From the IMG/VR virus record IMGVR_UViG_3300032722_000004, positions 1-64,000 of that record: a stretch of DNA of 64,000 nt. The stretch is one strand, 5' to 3'. Every line of letters begins with the position of its first letter. Position 1 is the stretch's first letter. A program made the translations under genes and the position numbers. This stretch comes from a virus. The notes beneath the pieces were generated by a model. It did not search any database and had not been told where the DNA came from. It was given only the letters and a program-made list of their open reading frames with translations. Shown piece by piece: positions 12,350-20,337 of this stretch.

Positions 12350-13246
12350 TCAATTGCGGGTTAACCCGTTTAACTTGAAGTTAACAAATCCTACGATGTG
12401 GTCTGCTACATTTATATTGCAATATCGTTCGAAGCCCTCAAAGCCTGGAGCTGAGTTTGCTTCACAAACTTTAAATCCGTTTTCATCAAACAAGAGGTCT
12501 ATCCCTGCAATTTGCAATCCGCAAACTCTAGCAGTCTCTCTCGCAATGTATTCAATTTCGTCGGTGACCTCAAATGTTTCACCGTGACCACCATTTGAAA
12601 TATTAGCACGGAAGTCACCGACTGGAGCAATACGTTTCATTGCCCCAATCACCTTGCCGCCCACAACAAACACTCTGAGGTCTTCACCTGGGCGGTGTCC
12701 TACGTATTCTTGTACTATTAAGGTTTTTGCACTTTTTAGACTATCAGTGAAGTCCATAAGCTTTTTGAAATCTTTTTTTCTTTCACATAGATATACACCT
12801 TCACCATAGCTTCCACTAATCACTTTTACTATGCAAGGCCAACCAATATTTCTATCTACAATATCAACTTCAACTGGAAACCTAACTAGCATCGTATTTG
12901 GAATTGGAATTCCATTGCTCACTAGTAATTGTGATGTTCTAAGTTTATCTTTAGCAATCTCAATTCCCTCAGAGGAATTTACACAAGGTGTTCCTTCTTC
13001 TTCAAACTGTCTGATCAAAGCCCTTGCAAACTCATTTGTACCTGATCCAGTTCTAGTCAACAAAAGTTTGGGTTTCTCAAGGGTCAATCCATTGTAATTT
13101 ATACCAGTTTCTATACCTTGCCTAACAACTAAATCAAAGTTTTCTGGATTGGCAAACTGTACGTTTATACCTTGGTTGGCAAAACTTTCTAGGAGACGAG
13201 CATTCTCATAATCCTTTTCTCTTTTGGTCAAAATTACTACAGACAT
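12350..13246 (-). CDS. rimK: RimK-family ATP-grasp ligase
   Basis: 298 residues from the ATG at 13246 (MSVVILTKREKDY), preferred over one 13 codons upstream because it fits the family start. ATP-grasp features are seen in order: PCIVKVISGSYGEGVYL (nucleotide-binding loop), QEYV...GEDLRVFVVGGKVIGAMKR, and the metal-binding end GIDLLFDENGFKVCEANSAPGF. RimK adds glutamates to the C-terminus of ribosomal protein S6. Relatives make other amide bonds, such as in tetrahydrosarcinapterin synthesis or Lys biosynthesis. A phage copy might modify host ribosomes or a phage protein, but the substrate is not evident. Confidence 0.8.
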   Translation of the reverse strand: MSVVILTKREKDYENARLLESFANQGINVQFANPENFDLVVRQGIETGINYNGLTLEKPKLLLTRTGSGTNEFARALIRQFEEEGTPCVNSSEGIEIAKDKLRTSQLLVSNGIPIPNTMLVRFPVEVDIVDRNIGWPCIVKVISGSYGEGVYLCERKKDFKKLMDFTDSLKSAKTLIVQEYVGHRPGEDLRVFVVGGKVIGAMKRIAPVGDFRANISNGGHGETFEVTDEIEYIARETARVCGLQIAGIDLLFDENGFKVCEANSAPGFEGFERYCNINVADHIVGFVNFKLNGLTRN

Positions 13247-13273
13247 ACTGAATCTTTCATACTGTGTATATTT

Positions 13274-13306
13274 ATGACATTTCATATTTCATATTTCATA
13301 TTTCAC
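13274..13306. repeat. Short tandem repeat CATATTT
   Basis: TTCATATTTCATATTTCATATTTCA, about three and a half units, upstream of the RimK-like gene. Possibly a slippage-prone microsatellite. Confidence 0.5.
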
Positions 13307-13445
13307 GTCGTATTTAAGAATAAGATAACAAATTAGAGGATGATCATTAGTCATAAATTCAATGTTGTACCCATCAAACTTTTTTTGATACGGCAGGTGT
13401 TTGATTCCCGATTCTCGTATTGCCTTATTAATTTGATGGAAAACC
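13289..13445 (-). pseudogene. Startless reading-frame fragment
   Basis: About 51 open codons with coding-like sequence (HQINKAIRESGIKHLPYQKK, ending LILKYDVKYEI) between two stops, with no start codon. Weak resemblance to the protein just upstream (SAIHKALERNEF...LLKYDFRI) suggests a decayed tandem paralogue. Confidence 0.3.
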
Positions 13446-13463
13446 TAGGTTGGTACGAAAATT

Positions 13464-13790
13464 TTACAGGTCTTCATCTTCATCAATCCAATCTGCTTCA
13501 TCGTAATCTAGTGTTTTGGCTCGTTTATCGTATTCTTTGTAGAGAGGTTCGTTGGGCGTCATGATTCGAAAATCGTATTTCAATAGGGCAAATACAACTT
13601 CCTGCTTATCGAGCATATCACACACTACCCATGGATTACCGCATCCTCCTGTCGTAGTTTTAAAAGGAGTATGTTGGAATTCATTGCGCTCTAGTGCCTT
13701 ATGTATTGCACTACCGTAGAGAAAGATGATGCGGGTTTCCTCTTCTTTTTTTATGCGAAGCTTGTCCGCGGTTGTTAGTTTTTCAGATAT
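13464..13790 (-). CDS. Hypothetical protein with no canonical start codon
   Basis: About 108 codons, clearly coding-like (KLRIKKEEETRIIFLYGSAI, then GNPWVVCDMLDKQEVVF, acidic end DYDEADWIDEDEDL). The frame opens after a TGA inside the peroxiredoxin gene and holds no ATG, GTG or TTG until residue 60. The natural-looking start SEKLTTADKLR is preceded by ATA. Either AUA is used, the start mutated from ATG, or translation is coupled to the overlapping upstream gene. Function unknown. Confidence 0.5.
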   Translation of the reverse strand: MSEKLTTADKLRIKKEEETRIIFLYGSAIHKALERNEFQHTPFKTTTGGCGNPWVVCDMLDKQEVVFALLKYDFRIMTPNEPLYKEYDKRAKTLDYDEADWIDEDEDL

Positions 13791-14308
13791 ACGAGGATGT
13801 TTTCAGGTGAAGATTCACCGTAGGGATCCGTATCGCAATTGTGTTCGATGCCAGGTTCAATAAACCACTTTTCAATGCGTCCATTGTCAACGATTACCGC
13901 ATATCGCCAAGAACGAACACCGAAACCCAAATTATCCTTAGCAACAAGCATGTTCATCTTGCTAGTGAATTCACCAGAACCATCCGGAATAACCTTAACG
14001 TTCTTTAGATTTTGGTCTTGAGCCCACTTGTTCATGACGAACGAATCGTTCACTGACAAGCAGTAGATTTCGTCAATACCCAAATCCTTAAATTGTTGAT
14101 AGTTATTTTCAAAACCCGGAAGTTGGTAAGTAGAGCAAGTAGGGGTAAATGCTCCAGGCAGCGCAAATAGCACAACTCGCTTTCCTGCGAAATAGTCAAA
14201 TGAAGTTACTTCTTGCCAGCGATATGGATTGGGTCCTTCGATACTATCGTCACGAACCCGAGTCTTAAAGACTACGCTAGGGACTAGCGTAGGAAGGTCA
14301 GCACTCAT
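13775..14308 (-). CDS. Peroxiredoxin (Prx5/AhpE-like, thioredoxin fold)
   Basis: 177 residues from the ATG at 14308, set by AAAGGAGA. The peroxidatic cysteine lies in PGAFTPTCSTYQLPG (Cys58) with the conserved TxxC context of Prx5. The family reduces hydroperoxides using glutaredoxin or glutathione, or thioredoxin. A later Cys (EHNCDTDPYG) may be the resolving one. A phage glutaredoxin is encoded at 27700 and could be its partner. It probably protects the infected cell or phage enzymes such as RNR from oxidation. Confidence 0.88.
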   Translation of the reverse strand: MSADLPTLVPSVVFKTRVRDDSIEGPNPYRWQEVTSFDYFAGKRVVLFALPGAFTPTCSTYQLPGFENNYQQFKDLGIDEIYCLSVNDSFVMNKWAQDQNLKNVKVIPDGSGEFTSKMNMLVAKDNLGFGVRSWRYAVIVDNGRIEKWFIEPGIEHNCDTDPYGESSPENILVYLKN

Positions 14309-14358
14309 AATGTCTCCTTTATAATAATGACATATACTACAACTTAATGCAGTATATG

Positions 14359-14664
14359 TCAATTATTATGGGACAGCAGGTCTTCCTTAGTCATAGTAAA
14401 ACGAGATTTAACCCAAGCATCACGCATGACTTGCAGCCGTTGACCAACTTCCTTGCCAGGCTTCATACCAGTTTCCAGCAGGTCTTGTCCTTTAATCGGA
14501 AAGATCGGAGGAACATAGCATTCGGCATAGTCGGGACTTTGATCTTGCAGCAGAGCCCAAGAAACTGCCCAATCACGTCGAACACCGTCAACCAGACGCA
14601 GTTGAAAAACACGGGAAGTGAATTCCTCGTGCAGCGATTTCAGTTCTTGTGTGATCATGTCCAT
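14359..14664 (-). CDS. Small protein resembling C-terminal end of CCA-adding enzyme
   Basis: 101 residues. The segment PPIFPIKGQDLLETGMKPGK and VGQRLQVMRDAWVKSRF follows the pattern of the tail domain of bacterial tRNA nucleotidyltransferases (typically PxFPLxGxDLLxLGxxPGPxxGxxL). The catalytic polymerase head is absent. It may be a stand-alone tRNA-binding domain kept by the phage, or a gene remnant. Most phage tRNAs here already encode CCA. The match is by pattern only. Confidence 0.45.
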   Translation of the reverse strand: MDMITQELKSLHEEFTSRVFQLRLVDGVRRDWAVSWALLQDQSPDYAECYVPPIFPIKGQDLLETGMKPGKEVGQRLQVMRDAWVKSRFTMTKEDLLSHNN

Positions 14665-14713
14665 AAGTCACATTATTATAAGGTGTATACGGAGTCAAGA
14701 TATATTTTAAGAG

Positions 14714-14790
14714 TGGCGGGCCCGACAGGATTTGAACCTGCAATCTTGAGCTTTAGAGACTCTTGTGAAACCATTCAGCCTCAGGCGCGC
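14714..14790 (-). tRNA. tRNA with CUA anticodon (possible amber suppressor)
   Basis: T-arm GCAGG/CCTGT with loop TTCAAAT, encoded CCA, anticodon arm GAGT/GCTC with loop CTCTAAA, so positions 34-36 read CTA, pairing with UAG. The acceptor stem has two or more mismatches (GCGCGCC against CGGGCCC). The anticodon arm resembles that of tRNA-Arg(UCU) at 195 with one base removed. It may be a suppressor or a decaying tRNA. Confidence 0.55.
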
Positions 14791-14840
14791 ATAACTCTTA
14801 TGTAACGAATAATACGATAATATACGCTGAATGTCAAGCC

Positions 14841-16304
14841 TTAAGCAATTATTCCTTGAACTACTTTACCTGCAGTATCAGTTAAACGGAAATCTCTACC
14901 TTGATAATGGTATGTAAGTTGTTTGTGATCAATTCCTAAAAGATATAACACAGTAGCATTTAAATCGTGAACTTCTACTGGATTTTCCACAACATTATAA
15001 GAGAAATCATCTGATTTGCCGTATTCGATGCCAGGTTTTGTTCCGCCTCCGGCCATCCACATCGTAAAGTTTCCTCCGTGATGGTCACGCCCGCAGTTTG
15101 GATTTATTCCTCCTTGCGCGTATACAGTTCTACCGAATTCACCCTTCCAAGTTACAAGAGTATCATCTAGAAGTCCTCGCTGCTTTAAATCCGTCACCAA
15201 AGCAGCAGATGGCTGATCTACTGCCCAACAGTCACTAGGATGTCGGCGGGCAATACCATTATGGTGATCCCATCCAACTTGAATTAGGTTGACATACTTA
15301 ACACCGCGTTCAATAAGACGACGTGTTAATAGGCAATTGCGAGCAAAGCTACCTGGTTGATGAACCTGAGGACCATACATATCGAGTATATATTGTGGTT
15401 CATCAGATAGATCAGTTACCTCAGGTACAGAATCTTGCATACGATATGCCATTTCATATTGAGCAATTTTGGCTAAGACTTCTGGGTCATCGGTCGTCTG
15501 ATACTGATAGCGCGATAATTCACCGATAAGATCAATTTGACTTCTTCGTTCTTCACGACTAATGCCATCTGGATTGCTTACATAAAGAACAGGAGAATTA
15601 CCAGAACGAAATTCAACACCTTGGTGATTAGAGGGCAAAAATCCTGCTGACCAAGTAGCCTGAGTAGCGCCAACCCCTGCTGATTGGAACTGAGATTTCA
15701 TGACTACATATGAAGGGAGATTAGAGTTATCAGTCCCTAATGCATAATTAACCCATGCTCCAGCGGCAGGGCGGCCCGCTAATTGAAACCCAGTATGCAT
15801 GAGAATGTCTGCTGGATCGTGATTAACTTGGGGAGTCCATATAGAATGAATGAAGGTTAGATCATCTGATATAGACCCTATATGTGGCATTAGGTCTGAA
15901 ACCCAACGACCACATTGACCATATTGTTTATATGGAGCAATAGGACCCATAAGAGGGAAAGAAGTTTGTCCATTAGACATTGATGATATTTTGCCATGAC
16001 CCTTTACAGAAGGTGGAATTTCTTGCCCATGGCGCTTGATAACTTCTGGCTTATAATCAAAAGTATCAATTTGGGATACTGCTCCTTTCATGTGAATGTC
16101 AATTACACGCTTTGCTCTTGCTGGAAATTGACCTGTAGTTAACTTACCTAAATCTGGGCCAGTCTCGCTGGAAGGTGCAGCACTGGCTGCTTGTGATTTG
16201 GTAGCACCTAATAATTCGGCGCCGGCTATCACACCCAATCCCATACTCGTGCCTAAAAGTGACCGGCGGGCAAAATTTATTAATTCATTTGGATCATTAT
16301 TCAT
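14841..16304 (-). CDS. DUF1501 family exported protein (planctomycete type)
   Basis: 487 residues. A twin-arginine-like signal (FARRSLLGTSMG, then a hydrophobic segment ending ATKSQAASA) starts the protein. The body follows the DUF1501 pattern: RAKRVIDIHMKGAVSQIDTF, then YGQCGRWVSDLMPHIG, later RPAAGAWVNYALGT, WDHHNG and CGRDHHGGNFTMWMAGGG. The family is distantly related to alkaline phosphatases and sulfatases. Its reaction is not established. It is translated 11 nt after the PSCyt1/DUF1553 gene, with AGAGGAAT before the ATG, the usual operon order in Planctomycetes and related bacteria. It appears full length and intact. Confidence 0.9.
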   Translation of the reverse strand: MNNDPNELINFARRSLLGTSMGLGVIAGAELLGATKSQAASAAPSSETGPDLGKLTTGQFPARAKRVIDIHMKGAVSQIDTFDYKPEVIKRHGQEIPPSVKGHGKISSMSNGQTSFPLMGPIAPYKQYGQCGRWVSDLMPHIGSISDDLTFIHSIWTPQVNHDPADILMHTGFQLAGRPAAGAWVNYALGTDNSNLPSYVVMKSQFQSAGVGATQATWSAGFLPSNHQGVEFRSGNSPVLYVSNPDGISREERRSQIDLIGELSRYQYQTTDDPEVLAKIAQYEMAYRMQDSVPEVTDLSDEPQYILDMYGPQVHQPGSFARNCLLTRRLIERGVKYVNLIQVGWDHHNGIARRHPSDCWAVDQPSAALVTDLKQRGLLDDTLVTWKGEFGRTVYAQGGINPNCGRDHHGGNFTMWMAGGGTKPGIEYGKSDDFSYNVVENPVEVHDLNATVLYLLGIDHKQLTYHYQGRDFRLTDTAGKVVQGIIA

Positions 16305-16315
16305 GTTTATTCCTC

Positions 16316-19300
16316 TTAGTGCAAAGTATATGCGTCTGGGGTATTCATGACGCTTGCAGTGACCATAGTCATTGCTGCGAGTTGGGCCGGATCAATCGAA
16401 GTATCGGTAGGAGAAACCCCCATAGAAAGTATCTTTTTTACTTCATCAGGGGAATTCTGCATTCTGCTAATTTCAGCAACACGATATTTCCTCAATACTG
16501 ATAGTTCATTATCATTTGGATGGCGCCGAACAGCCAAACGGAACATCGTTATCAGTTGTTGATCTTGATTTGCAGAAGACTTGATTGCTCTTTCAGATAG
16601 CTTACGATAAGCTTCCATAAATTGAACGTCATTCAACATAACCAATGATTGCAGAGGTGTAGTTGACACTGGACGTAGAACTTGTGCATTGTAGCGATCT
16701 GGCATGTCAAACGGTACTAAGTTGGCTACTGGTGAGTTCCGCTTTATATAGGTATACATAGATCGTCTGTGCATTTGATCATCCGGTTCATTTGTAGGAT
16801 AAATAACCGCACCTTGCGCTACACCATCCCAAATTGCATCTGGAGCATATGGGAATACTGCATCTCCGCCCACTTTCTTAAGTAACAGACCAGAGGCAGC
16901 TAATGCATTATCACGAATAACTTCTGCTGGCATTCTAAAACGTGGTCCTCGTTCTAGAAGAAAATTTCGTGGATCTTTTTCTAATGCGTCATGCGTAATA
17001 TTAGAATTTTGACGATAAGTTGCAGACATAACTATTAGTTTTTGTATGTGCTTTATATCCCAACCAGACCTAATAAACTCTACGGCTAGGTAATCAAGTA
17101 GTTCCGAATGAGTTGGATTAGTTCCTTGTGTACCAAAATCATCTACCGTTTGAACTATACCAGTACCGAAATGATTTTGCCATATGCGGTTTACATAAAC
17201 CCTAGCAACGAGCGGATTTTTCGGATCAAACATCCATTCAGTTAGTCCCAAACGGTCTCTAGGTAAAGTTTCGTTCCATGCAAATACTCGGTTCGGTGCC
17301 TGAGGTTTTACTTCTTGTAGATAGCTGTTATAGACCCCACGATCTAACACGAAGTTTTTACGAGGAATAGCCTGATCTCCTGCAACCATGACACGATAGA
17401 TCGGAGTTTCTATGCGTTGTTCAGCAAGTCGTGCATCTGTCATCTCTTGCCAGGCTCGTTGAACCGCAGGATCCAGTTCAGCCATAATTAACTTCATATC
17501 AGATATTGCTTGCTGTGCCGGAACTTGTTTAAGTAGTGCAGGATCCTGCAGATAAGTAATTTCCGTAGGAGTCAATGCCCGTGTAATCACACGTAGCTCA
17601 TCAATGGCGCCGTCTACTAATTCCGGTCTATTAAAGTTAACTCCAGCAGACAACCCAAAATAACTCACAAACTGACTGTTTCCGCCGCGCGGAAATGCGC
17701 TACGTGTTAAGTGGTCATGATCAATTTGAGCTTTTTGTTCTACACCATCAAAATATAGATGCATACCAGCCGCTTTGGAGTTACCGTCATAAGTAGAAGT
17801 TATATGAACCCAACGACCTGTGGGAACATCTTGAATCGTAGAAATTCTAAGCATGTCGGTTGGAGCTTGGTGAGTAATAGAATATGCCATTTTATTATTA
17901 GACATGGTTAATTCATAACCAAGCCCTTCAATGCCGCCGTTGTTATAAATTATAGATGCAGACGGTCCTAATGGACGAGTATTGTCGTAATATGGTTTCT
18001 TTGGAAGCTTCAACCAAAAATCTAATGTGTATGGTTGAGTTCTTTCAAACATACCTACACTTTTGTCCGCAGCAAAAACTGAATCTTTTAGTTGAATTCC
18101 CTGTCCCTTGTGACCGGAAACAAACTTTACATTACTTACAAATCCACGCTTTTCACCCTGAATCCCTGCATCTGTCCACAACAGTGAATCTTCATGAATC
18201 CATTGTGGAAGTTGACGTTTCATGATACGTTGTGGGTCTCCTAAACGATCATCAGTAAATCCGGATGCTACAAGCTGTTCCATAGCCCAATCGATTTCAT
18301 GAGAAGCTATTCTCGGAAGATTAGGGTCCGCCTTCATTGCAGCAATGTCTCCGTCCATACCGCCGAATCGTGAGCGGCGAAGGGGTGCTTTTTTAGGGTC
18401 CTTTATATCTGAAGACTTGATGGTTTTAGGAGACATAGAATCATCTTTAGGTGTCATACTAGGAGTTGGTTTACCGACCTTTACATCTGCAAGAATTTTA
18501 TTTTGTAATATGGCAGTAACTTGAGCCGCAGTTAATCCGGGAAAGTTATTTTTTTGATTAGGTAGAGGTTCACCAGGTGCCGTTGGTTGCGGATCTAGGT
18601 ACAGTTCATCAAATGAATCTTTGTACCCTGCATCTAATGGATAATAGGCTTGTGTGTCTGCTTGAATAGATGATTGTATAAATGTTGTTCGGTTTGTGTC
18701 TAATGCTATTTTATTGATCTGCGCAGATTGTAAAGCAACTTGATAAGCTTGTTCTTTAGCTACTGTAATTGCATGGGCGGCCTCAAGTCTTTTTGATTGC
18801 AGCGGAGTCGGCCATTCGATTGTGGCGCCGCCGGGTGTACCACGAGAACCGGATCCTTGTCCTCGCTCGTCCATCTGATTAAAGAATCCAGCTAATGAAT
18901 AGTAATCTGATTGGGCAATCACATCATATTTGTGATTGTGGCATTTGGCGCACCCAACGGTTAGACCCAAAAAGTCTTTACCTATTAATTCTGTTCTTTC
19001 TTGGACATAATTAGTTCTAAATTCTTCATCAATTGATCCGCCCTCTGAATCTTGACGACCTTCTTTAAGGAAGGCACTTGCAAGTAATTGCTCACGAGTC
19101 GGATGACCATTATTAAGTTTATCGCCGGCAAGCTGCCAGGTCACAAACTCATCATAAGGCATGTTGCGTTTAAACGCATTGATGACCCAATCACGATACG
19201 GGAAACTGATTCCTCGTTCCCCGTCATTTAGTCCTCCGCGGCTGTCTGCATACCGAGCAACATCCATCCAAATATTTGTTTGGCGTTCTGCATACTCGGT

Positions 19301-19987
19301 AGATGATAAAAGATGATCTACTATCTTCTCGTAAGCATTAGGAGAGGTGTCATTGATAAATGCATCTACTTCTTGAAGCGAGGGAGGAAGTCCAGTTAGG
19401 TCTAGATAAACACGATTTATAAGCGTTTCTTTGTCCGCTTCCGCAGAAGGAGATAACCCTTCTGTAGCTAATTTGGCATAGATATATCGATCAATGGCGT
19501 TGACAGCTTGCTTGTCCCATTTAGTTCTTTCTGGCTTTACTACTGTCGGTGTTATGTATGCCCAGTGTTGTTTATAGTGAGCACCTTGTTCAATCCATCG
19601 CTTTATAATTGCGATTTCATGTGCAGACAGGGTTTTATGAGAATCTTTAGGTGGCATTCTGTAGTCTGCATCAGTCGAAGTAATGCGTTTAAATGCCTCG
19701 CTTTTACTAGGATTACCCGGAACAAAAGCGTGTTTGGTTTTGTCTTCTGGTATGGAATCGTAAGCGGCTTTTTGTATGTCTAACCGTAGACCAGCCTTCT
19801 GTGTTCCTTGCCCGTGACAAGCAAAGCAATTTTGTGACAAAATCGGACGAACGTCCCAATTGTAGTCAGGATTGTTTGGAATATTTTCTGCGTTTGCAGT
19901 TTGTTGTCTAGATGTAAAGCAAGCTGTGAGTGTGAGTGTGGAAACTATAGCGGTAACTGCTAGTAAAATAGCCTTCGCGTGCTTCAT
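16316..19987 (-). CDS. PSCyt1/DUF1549/LamG/DUF1553 lipoprotein (planctomycete cytochrome-like)
   Basis: 1223 residues, intact. A lipoprotein signal ends LTAC (Cys23). A PSCyt1 domain with one c-type heme site C54-FA-C57-H58 and the trailing motif YRMPPKDSHK follows. DUF1549 (about residues 160-375) contains RYIYAKLATEGLSPS and the CAKCHNHKYD motif near residue 347. A LamG-like domain spans about 640-800, and DUF1553 (about 885-1190) contains DRLGLTEWMFDPKNPLVARV and VNRIWQNHFGTGIV. Such proteins abound in Planctomycetes, Verrucomicrobia and some Bacteroidetes, next to DUF1501 genes, with a proposed but unproven role in surface sugar degradation. Heme attachment would need host cytochrome c maturation. 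AGGACA precedes the ATG. Confidence 0.92.
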   Translation of the reverse strand: MKHAKAILLAVTAIVSTLTLTACFTSRQQTANAENIPNNPDYNWDVRPILSQNCFACHGQGTQKAGLRLDIQKAAYDSIPEDKTKHAFVPGNPSKSEAFKRITSTDADYRMPPKDSHKTLSAHEIAIIKRWIEQGAHYKQHWAYITPTVVKPERTKWDKQAVNAIDRYIYAKLATEGLSPSAEADKETLINRVYLDLTGLPPSLQEVDAFINDTSPNAYEKIVDHLLSSTEYAERQTNIWMDVARYADSRGGLNDGERGISFPYRDWVINAFKRNMPYDEFVTWQLAGDKLNNGHPTREQLLASAFLKEGRQDSEGGSIDEEFRTNYVQERTELIGKDFLGLTVGCAKCHNHKYDVIAQSDYYSLAGFFNQMDERGQGSGSRGTPGGATIEWPTPLQSKRLEAAHAITVAKEQAYQVALQSAQINKIALDTNRTTFIQSSIQADTQAYYPLDAGYKDSFDELYLDPQPTAPGEPLPNQKNNFPGLTAAQVTAILQNKILADVKVGKPTPSMTPKDDSMSPKTIKSSDIKDPKKAPLRRSRFGGMDGDIAAMKADPNLPRIASHEIDWAMEQLVASGFTDDRLGDPQRIMKRQLPQWIHEDSLLWTDAGIQGEKRGFVSNVKFVSGHKGQGIQLKDSVFAADKSVGMFERTQPYTLDFWLKLPKKPYYDNTRPLGPSASIIYNNGGIEGLGYELTMSNNKMAYSITHQAPTDMLRISTIQDVPTGRWVHITSTYDGNSKAAGMHLYFDGVEQKAQIDHDHLTRSAFPRGGNSQFVSYFGLSAGVNFNRPELVDGAIDELRVITRALTPTEITYLQDPALLKQVPAQQAISDMKLIMAELDPAVQRAWQEMTDARLAEQRIETPIYRVMVAGDQAIPRKNFVLDRGVYNSYLQEVKPQAPNRVFAWNETLPRDRLGLTEWMFDPKNPLVARVYVNRIWQNHFGTGIVQTVDDFGTQGTNPTHSELLDYLAVEFIRSGWDIKHIQKLIVMSATYRQNSNITHDALEKDPRNFLLERGPRFRMPAEVIRDNALAASGLLLKKVGGDAVFPYAPDAIWDGVAQGAVIYPTNEPDDQMHRRSMYTYIKRNSPVANLVPFDMPDRYNAQVLRPVSTTPLQSLVMLNDVQFMEAYRKLSERAIKSSANQDQQLITMFRLAVRRHPNDNELSVLRKYRVAEISRMQNSPDEVKKILSMGVSPTDTSIDPAQLAAMTMVTASVMNTPDAYTLH

Positions 19988-20051
19988 TTTTTTATGTCCT
20001 AAATGGCAATAATCCTCTTATTGTCAAGTATTTAGCACATATTATGTATAA

Positions 20052-20336
20052 CTAGTTCTTTTGGAAAGACTTACAGAAATCTTCTGGTGTCTGAGCGATC
20101 ACAATAAAGTTATCATGATCTTCTGAGTTCTTGACCACGTAAGACCCGTCCGGGCGCAAGTAAACCGAAGGAACTCCTGGTGGGCATGGATTAGCTAGCT
20201 TGTAATCAGCAGGGATTGAAGGATCGCTTGATGTATCAGAGCCTTGCTGAACAAACGAACCGCTAGCGGGTTTATTACACCCCGCTAGCGCCACGATAGA
20301 AGCAAGCCCGATAATCATCGATAGCATGCGGGCCAT
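20052..20336 (-). CDS. Small lipoprotein, 94 residues
   Basis: Signal peptide with lipobox LAGC (Cys20), then a Ser/Pro/Asp-rich mature part with two further Cys (NPCPPG, DFCKSF) that could form a disulfide in the periplasm. The ATG begins one base after the TAG of the SPFH gene, so the two are co-translated and may work together. Family not recognised. Confidence 0.75.
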   Translation of the reverse strand: MARMLSMIIGLASIVALAGCNKPASGSFVQQGSDTSSDPSIPADYKLANPCPPGVPSVYLRPDGSYVVKNSEDHDNFIVIAQTPEDFCKSFQKN

Positions 20337-20337
20337 A

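Noticed and set aside
14714-14790. Genome-wide recoding of TAG as sense
   Set aside because: Many intact genes terminate at TAG with the next gene starting at once (for example the SPFH gene at 20338 and the GIY-YIG gene at 3017), so TAG is a working stop codon here.
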